This document shows, one piece after another, positions 56,534 through 64,000 of a stretch of DNA of 64,000 nt. The translations under genes and the position numbers were made by a program. This stretch comes from Trichoderma breve (lineage: Eukaryota; Ascomycota; Sordariomycetes; Hypocreales; Hypocreaceae): positions 2,666,001 to 2,730,000 of the forward strand of contig NC_079234.1 in the NCBI RefSeq assembly GCF_028502605.1, given 5' to 3'. The stretch's first letter is position 1. Each line of letters opens with the position of its first letter. The notes below the pieces were generated by a model that had not been told where the DNA came from, ran no database searches, and saw nothing but the letters and a program-made list of their open reading frames with translations.

Positions 56534-59388
56534 CTTGTCGGTGCCTGGCGCTATCGCGTTGGGAGGATGTCACAAGGTTGATCGAGGGACTCGCGTCCGA
56601 ATTGGGCGCGGATAACGCAATTCAGCTAATAGCCGGATAGATTCCCGATGAAGACTGGCAGAAGGCCTTGATTCCGGCGAAAATCGTCAAAGAGCTCGAT
56701 GAGGCCAACTGACTTCTCTCCTGACAAACCTACATGAATTTTTGAGCAGTCTCGGCGACCACCTTCAGCCTCGTGTCGCGTGTGGCAGGGGGTGAAGCGG
56801 AATTACATTTATCCGTTTTCAAATATGCTTATGTAACTACCTCGAGCTGCATGCTCCGCCATCAAATCCTCCGAAGCCTATCAAGCAGTTCACAAAATTG
56901 ACTACAATAGGGTTTGGTTTCTCAAAAAGCTAAAAATGAGAGAAAGTGCATATAGGTGCCTAAAGATTCCCAGTACGTAGATGTTACATGGGCAGTCAAG
57001 ATTATTTACGAACAATGCAAGGCAAATCTGTTCCTTTTACTTTCCACCGTCTCCCTTACCATTACCACACATCTCATACTTGAGCAGAGATCGCTGTATG
57101 TGTGCGTAGTTTGAACACGGCCGGGAATAAGGAGAATTATCTGCTCTTGGAAGATGGCTAGCAGCAATTTGTTGTGCTAGTATGCAGCCCAGTTGAATAC
57201 GATACGCTCCCCCACCTCCAAATATTCGGCAAACGGCAAATACTGCAGCTGGCTCTAGTTTCAAGATCGGGCCTCAGCTCTGGATTGCTACAGTCCAGTC
57301 CAGTGTGGAGTCGTAGGCCTGATACCAGCATGTACGAGAATGCAAAAGCTGGCCCCGCAGGTTGCGGCAGCCCGGAGACTTAAATTAGAAGACGGATTAA
57401 AGACCCCACATCGACAACCAGCTATTGGTATCGAAAGAGAGGGAGCTTGAGAGCTTCGTGAAGCAGTGCTGCAAGGCGATTCGTATTGGTTCACTCGTCA
57501 ACCAGTAGAAATGGCGAGTTGAATTATATCAGATCAGTAGATTGTGATATCACCATATGAACTGGTAACATCTACTATCAGACTGCCAAGCCTTTTTGTC
57601 GCTGTGCCAAGTTAACAAGAGCCGTACTGTGGATGTCCATGATACCCTGGAAGGACAACTTTACAGCTGAAATCGGATGATCCTGTATTATATGACTAGT
57701 CAACAGATACGGACGATGATCAATGACAGTTACTCCCTAGATGCTAAGCAAATTCCAGAATAAGATAAAGCTGCGCCAGTGAGCTGCCGCTATAAGAGAA
57801 CATCGCAATAGGCAGGCCAGTTCATCCAAGTCATCCTAGGGACACATGTAGATGCCCTGAAACAACTTTTCGTAACACTACGTCATGGGGAATAATGGGT
57901 CGATATCCAAACAAGGCAACGCTCATGGAAGATGAGACGGCAAAGGTGCGTCTGGACTGGCATCAAAGGGACATTCGCCTGCGCTGGAGTCGTTAAACGG
58001 CCCTTGAGAAAGGAGATGGCGGGTTCTTTCACCTGAATCGTCCCGCAGCCAGACGCGCTAGTCGGATGCCATGCGTGTGTTTGCACCTCTACAAGTATTA
58101 TATGTATGCACCTTTAGGGGTCAATGCCAGATCTGGGTACCTGATGCATGATTGGTGAGGGTCAAGCGCGCCCAGGAGCGTTTAACATGTTAGCCGGGTT
58201 TCATCCCTCTTGTGCTTCGTATACATGAGGCATCCCCATCTTTCAAAACATGTCCAAACGTGCCGGCTCTTCGCTAAGATGCGCGGGAATGGCCCGGGCC
58301 CCGCTGATGAGCCCAGCTGCCCGCGACTCGTGTGAGCATTTTGGTGATGATGAACACAACGAGCACGGAGTACGGAGTTGTGCTGATATGATCAGTGCGC
58401 TCCAAAGCTATGATAGGGGGAGCCAGGCTTGGGCGCCTAAACAAGGCCAGCGATTTAGGGGCTGGTGGTGGTGGCTCTTGGGGTCGCCCAAACAGGCAAC
58501 GTGCATTCAACCACGATTCTTTTGGTGGCTGCTTGGCTATAAAAATAGAACTCGGTACAGCATGATTGGAGAAATTCTCCTGACGCGGGATTTCATCTCA
58601 TGTCCTGGCGTTGGCAACTGGTCAAGTGCATTGTTGAAAAATCCTTTGCAGCCCGTCCGGAGATATTTAAATAAAGGGCGAGTGCAGGCCTCCACGAGAG
58701 TCAATTCAGTTGATCCACGGTCTTTCTTTGTTCAGACTGCCCTGAGCCTTTGTAGCTTCCAGGTTTTGCTCCAGACCCCAAACCGACCAGGATCACGTTA
58801 TCTCTGCAGGACCCCACACTGGACCGCCGCAGCGCTACAAGGCACTGGGCACCACTAATTAACGTGCCCGTAGCCTCGACCATTTCGTGCACGGAGGACG
58901 GACAACTGCCCGTAAATATCCCCCACGGCTCCCGAACTTCGAGGGGTGTCCTCTATTCTGCGGAGAAGCGAAACTACCACCAGAAGCATTTTTGACGTGA
59001 TACTCGCTTGCTGCTCTTTATCTCTCTGAGGCTGTATACGAGTATTCATCTAGGCAGGGCCAGCACAGCCGGAACCTGTTCGAAACCGACCGCCAGCGAC
59101 TTGACGAAGAATCTGCGCTATTCCGAGCAGCGACGACACATCACTCTAGGTCCTCTCCCTACACGCCGAGGCTTTGAACTTCCATCCGCAGCCTTCCTCG
59201 AAGAGCACTGTCTGCTGGGCTAGCAAGGCTTTGCTTGTTTTTTTGCTTTGACTCTGGCGAGCCTTGCCCAAGTGATTTGAACTTGAGCCCCCTAATTGAC
59301 ATCGACGCTCGCCCCGCGCCTCGGTGTGCCAAGCATCGCCAATTCACCACTTCTTCTCCCGTTCAACATCATCAAACTTTTGCCCAAC
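56534..59388. other. 2.9-kb gene-free region
   Basis: SPT6 promoter at the left, the MEK leader at the right. No gene is supported; a 202-codon frame from ATG 58250 has no domain or coding-like composition. A CGGAGTACGGAG motif lies near 58366-58377. A run of pyrimidines precedes the MEK ATG. Confidence 0.6.
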
Positions 59389-61111
59389 ATGGCTGACGCT
59401 TTCGCACCGCGCACGATGAAGCGCAAGAACGTCAAGGGTCTTGCCCTGACGCCAGCAGCGCCACGACCTCCGCCACCGGCCGAAAATGGCAGACGGCCCT
59501 CAGAGGTTAACAAAGACGAAGCCGGGAAGGAGGAGCAGCTGGAAATTGGCATCGAATACAAGCTCGATCTGAGACCAGAGGAACTTGAAGTCATAAAAGA
59601 ACTCGGATCCGGCAATGGCGGTACCGTTAGCAAAGTCAGGCATCTGACGACGGGGACCGTGATGGCTCGCAAGGTACTGTCCCTCTGGCCCTCCCCTGAC
59701 CTACTTCCTGGGTGTCCCTAATGGAGCCTCTGAGCTAATGCTGGATACTTAGATTATACACGTTGAAGCCAAGAAGGAGATGCGAAGGCGAATTGTTCGA
59801 GAGCTTCAGATTATGCACGGATGCCACTCCGACTACATTGTTACATTTTATGGTGCCTTTTTGAATCACAACAACGATGTTATCATGTGTATGGAGTATA
59901 TGGATGTTGGGTAAGTTTCATTGCATATATCCAAGATACGAGATTGGATCAACTGTACAGAATGTGACTGACTCTGGTATCCGAATAGTGCGCTTGACAG
60001 AGTTTCGAGAGTCTTTGGCCCAATTCGCGTGGATGTTTTGGGCAAGATTGCAGAGGCCACTCTGGGCGGTCTGACCTACCTCTACATCAAGCACCACATC
60101 ATGCACCGAGATATCAAGCCGTCAAATATTCTCATCAACTCTCGCGGTTCCATCAAACTGTGCGACTTTGGAGTGTCTGGAGAGCTGGTCAACTCCATTG
60201 CCGATACCTTTGTCGGCACATCCACGTACATGGCCCCTGAGCGAATTCAGGGCGAGAAGTACACAGTCAAGTCGGACGTCTGGAGTTTTGGTTTGACTAT
60301 TATGGAGCTTGCTATTGGCAAATTCCCCTTTGCAAGCGAGCACATTGACGAAGATGACTCGGGCCCCGCTGGAATTTTGGATCTGCTGCAGCAGATTGTC
60401 AACGAGCCGGCTCCGAAGCTTCCCAAGAGCGACGCTTTCCCCAGCATCCTGGAGGACATGGTACAGAAGTGCCTGTTTAAAGAGCCGGAGAAGCGGCCTA
60501 CCCCACAAGAATTATTTGTAAGTTGATACCCCCCTTACCCTCGGCTTGTCGAATGGTGACTGAGACAATATTTCTAGGAGCGTGATCCTTTTGTGCAAGC
60601 TGCCAAGAGAACTCCGGTAGACCTTAAGGAGTGGGCATTTAGCCTAATGGAGAGGGACAACCGCAAGTCTCATCTGGTACCCCAGCTTTCGCCCAGCGGC
60701 ACCCACGAACTGCTTCGATCAAGCGACTCATCGCCACAGTCGCGAAATGAGGAGCTGCCGCTCGACACACCCCAATTCGGAGACATCCCAATTGCTGGAG
60801 CTGGGATCCTCTCACCAAGAGATCAGCTGGCTACGCAAAACCGATCACCATCGCGAAATGGTGTTGGCGCGAGCCGGCCCGCTCATCCGGGCCTCGGACA
60901 ACGGGTCCCCACAAACTCGTCTTCTGGCTATTCAGATGGCTCCCATCACTCTTCCCCCAACACCTTCAACCTTCCAGTCCGACCAGCGCCACCAACAAGT
61001 GCTTTTGCGCAAGGAGGATCGCAAAAATCGGCGTCAGACGAGGCACGAGGTCAGAGCCGGAGGCAAGTCAAAACCTACGGGCTGCCCCCGAACCCTTCAT
61101 ACGGCGTATAG
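59389..61111 (+). CDS. STE7: MAP kinase kinase, Ste7 type
   Basis: MEK of the fungal mating/invasive growth (Fus3/Kss1-type) cascade, inferred from the match to Ste7. Exons 59389-59673, 59753-59910, 59989-60517 and 60578-61111 give about 501 residues. The glycine loop is GSGNGGTVSK at 73-82, the ATP-binding lysine K95 in VMARK at the first exon border, HRDIKPSN at 186-193, DFG at 206-208, and the activation segment SIADTFVGTSTYMAPE with phosphosites S216 and T220. The spliced frame ADVGALDRVSRV crosses exons 2 and 3. A Ser/Pro/Gly-rich C-terminal tail of about 140 residues follows, with many SP sites. Introns have GTACTG and GTAAGT donors. Start is the ATG of NMADAF, in good context. Confidence 0.95.
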
Positions 61112-61685
61112 GATCCGCCGCCACCATACTATTGAACCCTCTGACCTACTCGGATCTACACCCTCTCGTCAACTCTCTCTCTGCCTTAGCATCACCTCGG
61201 CGCAATTTCTTTCTTGATGGACATGTCTCTGTTCTGATTAGAGGCGCCAAACAAAATTGATAGCGAAAGAAGAAAATCTCTGGAACGATTATCTGGAATG
61301 AGCTGTGAAACAGCTATAAGTTACACATGGAAAGAAAAAACCACTTTGTTTTTTTTTTGTTGGTACACTTCAACGCAATGAAACCGCTTGGATCGTGTTA
61401 CATGTTCTAGTGTGATGTACCTTATATGTAGCAAACGCAGAGCGTTTGAATCTAGCTACCCAGCTAAGCTGAGCAAATAACAGATGAGACGAATGAGAGA
61501 GAAAAGAAAAGTGACTTTTGCAAGTGAACATTAAATGAATTTTGTATTTGCCATTTCCCTCCCGTATACAAAGAGTATATATATATACGCCTATGTCCAA
61601 TGTAGTGTTGGTGGACTTGTTTACATGTATTGTGCTTGATGCTGAGAAGCGCCTAAATCTAACGTTTGGATATATGCGAAAAAAA
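61112..61685. other. Convergent 3' intergenic region
   Basis: 3' flanks of STE7 and of the HAD hydrolase gene, which converge. T9 near 61350 and AT-rich DNA with a TATATATA stretch at about 61578. No gene seen. Confidence 0.6.
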
Positions 61686-62864
61686 TCACAATGGTAAACG
61701 CCCTGGTTCTATCACTCTCCCCTGAAATCCATTTTCCAGGATTTGAATTAAGTCGTTGAGCTTGTGGATTACCAAGTCGGTATGCTCATGGTTGGCCAGC
61801 TCCTTGTTCACATCGTTGAGCAGCAGCACGGTGGCCGCGCCCGCCAACCTCCCCGCCGTCAGATCATCGAGGGAATCGCCCACCATGATCAAGCCGCTGG
61901 TGTCCACGGCGCCGGAGCCGTCGACCAGGCCCCAGCTCTGGGCGATGTGCATGATACCTGCCGGATGGGGCTTAGGAGGGCGAAAGTCGCGGGTGATGAC
62001 GGGATAGAACTGGGAGGCGGGCAGGAACTTTGAGATGAGGTGCTGGACGGGGATGTCGAAGTTGCGGGTGCAGATGGCCTTGGGCACCTGGTAGGCCTCG
62101 AGGTAGGACATGAGGTCCTGGAGGCCCGGCTGGGGCGTCTGCGAGGCCATGGCCTTGCGCTCGATGGCGCGGATGGCCTCGTGGGCGGGCGGCTGCTGGT
62201 GAGGGGGGAGCTTGTCGATGTGTTCGAGGATGTCCACTGACTGAGGGATGCCGAGGACGGAGCGCATTTCCCTGAACATGTATGTTTGAGGCTCACTATT
62301 GAGGATGTCAGAGGCAATGCGGATTTCTAAACAACATTTTCCCTCCTCTAAATCTCCTCATTCTCTTCTCCTCCCTTCTATTCTGTTCATCCTTTTGCCG
62401 TTCTCTTTCTTCCATCTTGTTCCGTGGCAGAATGAGGGGCACATAAACGCAGTAAGCAAAATGAGTCAGTGACAAGGCTGTTGAGCAAAACTTGCCATTG
62501 CCCAAATGCCACCCGACAATATGAAAGACAAATCACTTGATCTTGTCCCTAGGACTATAGGGCAATCACACTTGAGAGAAATATATAAGAAGAAAAAAGA
62601 TTGAAGGCTTTTATAACAGAATGGGCTTCAGAAGAGAAGAGAAGAGCGTTGAAGTAAAAAGAAAGAAAAAACAAAGGAAAAGAGAGGGGGCATTAGGTAA
62701 GACAGCTCAATCATTAGCTGGCTGTAGGGTGTTTCATACCACAATGTCCCGTCCATGTCAAATATGATGCCCCTCAGTATCGGATCGCTGTGGAATGGTG
62801 ACAGGCCGGCTGCTGCTCGCAAAGGGGCGAACCTTCGAGGCCCCGGAGCAGCCATGGCGGACAT
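61686..62864 (-). CDS. HAD superfamily hydrolase (phosphatase-like), possibly mitochondrial
   Basis: About 244 residues in two exons, 62864-62740 and 62295-61686, joined over a long 444-nt intron (GTATGA donor, CAATAG acceptor). The join gives the HAD motif I IIFDMDGTLCEPQTYMF. Motif II appears as ICTRNF; motifs III/IV as PKPHPAGI and GDSLDDLTAGRLAGAATVLL (GD..D acidic pair). These belong to the phosphoglycolate phosphatase-like, cap-containing subfamily; the substrate is unknown. The first in-frame ATG (62864) is followed by a positively charged stretch (APGPRRFAPLRAAAG) that could be a mitochondrial signal. The frame stays open upstream of this ATG with a further basic stretch but no other ATG. 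Converges with STE7. Confidence 0.88.
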
Positions 62865-64000
62865 GAGCCGTCGTCGGATGAACGAGTAGGTGGCCAGCGT
62901 GGGCGATTTGGCGTATGCTGATGAAGAGGGAAGCGGGACAGAGACGCAGAAGCAAGAAGCGTCTAAGTGAGACGAGCAGACAGCGCGCCTGGGAGACTGC
63001 AAGACAGGATGGATGGGAGAAGGAAGAAGCGGCGCGGAACGGCGTGAGGAGCAGGCTTATCGTGATTTCTAACCAGCCAGGTCAGATAATAGCACAATGG
63101 CACTTGTTTTGGGCTCCATGAATGTGCACGGCGCCAAGCGTTAGAGTCAAGATCCGTTGCGTCTGGACATATGCAACAGGCTCAAACAGGCGACGGCACT
63201 GGAGCAAGGCCCGAGTTTAGGAGCGCCTGATAACGGAAGGCATCAAATCAGATCGTGGCTAGTGGGCGGTCGGTGGTGGTGGCGCAGCCCGAATGACAAG
63301 CTTCAAGCTGCTGTTGGACGTGCACAAGCGCCCAAATCAACATTAAATCACGCCGTCCGTGATGCATCTGATCAACAGCTCCATGCAATCCAAATCCCGA
63401 CTCCCGCTAGCAGTGCTACTCGACTGTCACATCTAATAGTTTATTGCTTCGGCACTAGCATTGCCGTGGGTGCATGGGATGGCGACGGCCGATTGGAGGT
63501 GGCCCAAGAGATCGCCAAGGGTTCAAGGCTCCATGGCTCACGATCTGGCGGTAATTGCAAATTGACAGCTTGCCCCAACCCCAAAGCCCGGAGTACATAC
63601 AGCTGGCCCACCTGCTGGCCCCGCTGCAAAGTGTCAACATAGTTCTACTCCGTAACGAGTGCCGGTACCTGAGCAGCCCAGCACTGGCGCTCCAGCACGC
63701 TCAGGGCCGCTAACGACCGCTGCGCCCCATGCCATAAGCTCCCGGCATTCGGTCCCGCCAAGTGTTTACAGTAGTGCACAGTACGAGTACGTGCACCTGA
63801 TTCAATTTTCAAACTTGCTCCCGTCTCAATGCTCTCTCGTCACCGCGGCAGCTGGCTCAGCTAGCTTAGTACCTGAGCTTCCCACGATAGCAGCCCAACC
63901 CTGCCCTACCCAGCCATCAACCACCACACAGACGCCAGCAGCATCGCCTCCAGCAGCCGAATCGCGGGCTGACCTGGAGACACGGCTCGGGGCCTTTCTC
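62865..64000. other. Right flank without an assigned gene
   Basis: Leader of the HAD gene at the left, including a pyrimidine-rich stretch on the minus strand. From 63100 no gene is supported. A GTGCAC..GTGCAC palindrome around AGTACGAGTAC lies near 63775-63797. Confidence 0.5.

Noticed and set aside
58250..58858. 202-codon ATG-initiated frame on the plus strand
   Set aside because: Low-complexity Trp/Gly patches and no recognisable domain or homology-like pattern. It overlaps a CGGAGTACGGAG motif stretch, which suggests non-coding DNA.

Overview
This is 64 kb of nuclear DNA from a filamentous ascomycete (Pezizomycotina). A Hypocreales genome such as Trichoderma is my best guess, from recall of gene style rather than from any search. 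The supporting signs are compact protein genes on both strands, short introns (mostly 50-150 nt) with GTANGT-type donors and CTAAC branch points, about 50% GC, fungal families (DUF3405, SAGA Hfi1, Ste7-type MEK, Stf2-like) and a eukaryotic intron-containing tRNA-Ser pair. I see no bacterial operon structure, transposon, virus or CRISPR array.

Layout. 1.6-5.2 kb (+): trifunctional C1-tetrahydrofolate synthase, with a possible spliced mitochondrial leader. 7.1-9.2 (+): cytochrome P450. 10.5-12.1 (+): SAP/HeH-like multi-pass membrane protein. 13.5-16.1 (-): DUF3405 type II membrane protein. 16.1-19.4: gene-free. 19.4-21.3 (-): MFS transporter. 22.7-24.2 (-): Cdt1 replication-licensing factor. 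25.1-25.5 (-): small secreted six-cysteine protein. 27.3-27.6 (-): small hypothetical protein. 27.6-32.1: gene-free. 32.1-34.8 (-): gamma-tubulin complex GCP3/Spc98, divergent from Hfi1/Ada1 of SAGA (35.4-36.9, +). 36.9-40.8: gene-poor, ending in the long leader of the PKA regulatory subunit (40.8-42.3, +). 43.1-43.8 (-): SPF27/BCAS2 splicing factor. 45.4-46.1 (-): Stf2-like protein whose start codon appears to be split by an intron. 46.1-49.8: gene-free. 49.8-50.7 (+): catechol-type O-methyltransferase. 51.15-51.49: two identical, divergent tRNA-Ser(GCU) genes. 52.1-56.5 (-): Spt6. 56.5-59.4: gene-free. 59.4-61.1 (+): Ste7-type MAP kinase kinase. 61.7-62.9 (-): HAD hydrolase.

Most genes are unrelated housekeeping functions: one-carbon metabolism, replication licensing, spindle nucleation, transcription, splicing, cAMP and MAPK signalling. 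The P450, MFS transporter, O-methyltransferase and secreted protein are the accessory-type genes, but they are dispersed and do not form a recognisable biosynthetic cluster. I found no clearly undescribed multi-gene system. The most distinctive observations are the two-start C1-THF synthase leader, the A|TG start codon joined by splicing, the palindromic tRNA pair, the evenly spaced cysteines of the secreted protein and a recurrent TACGGAGTAC-type motif in gene-free DNA. Exon borders were set by eye from reading frame, splice motifs and family knowledge.
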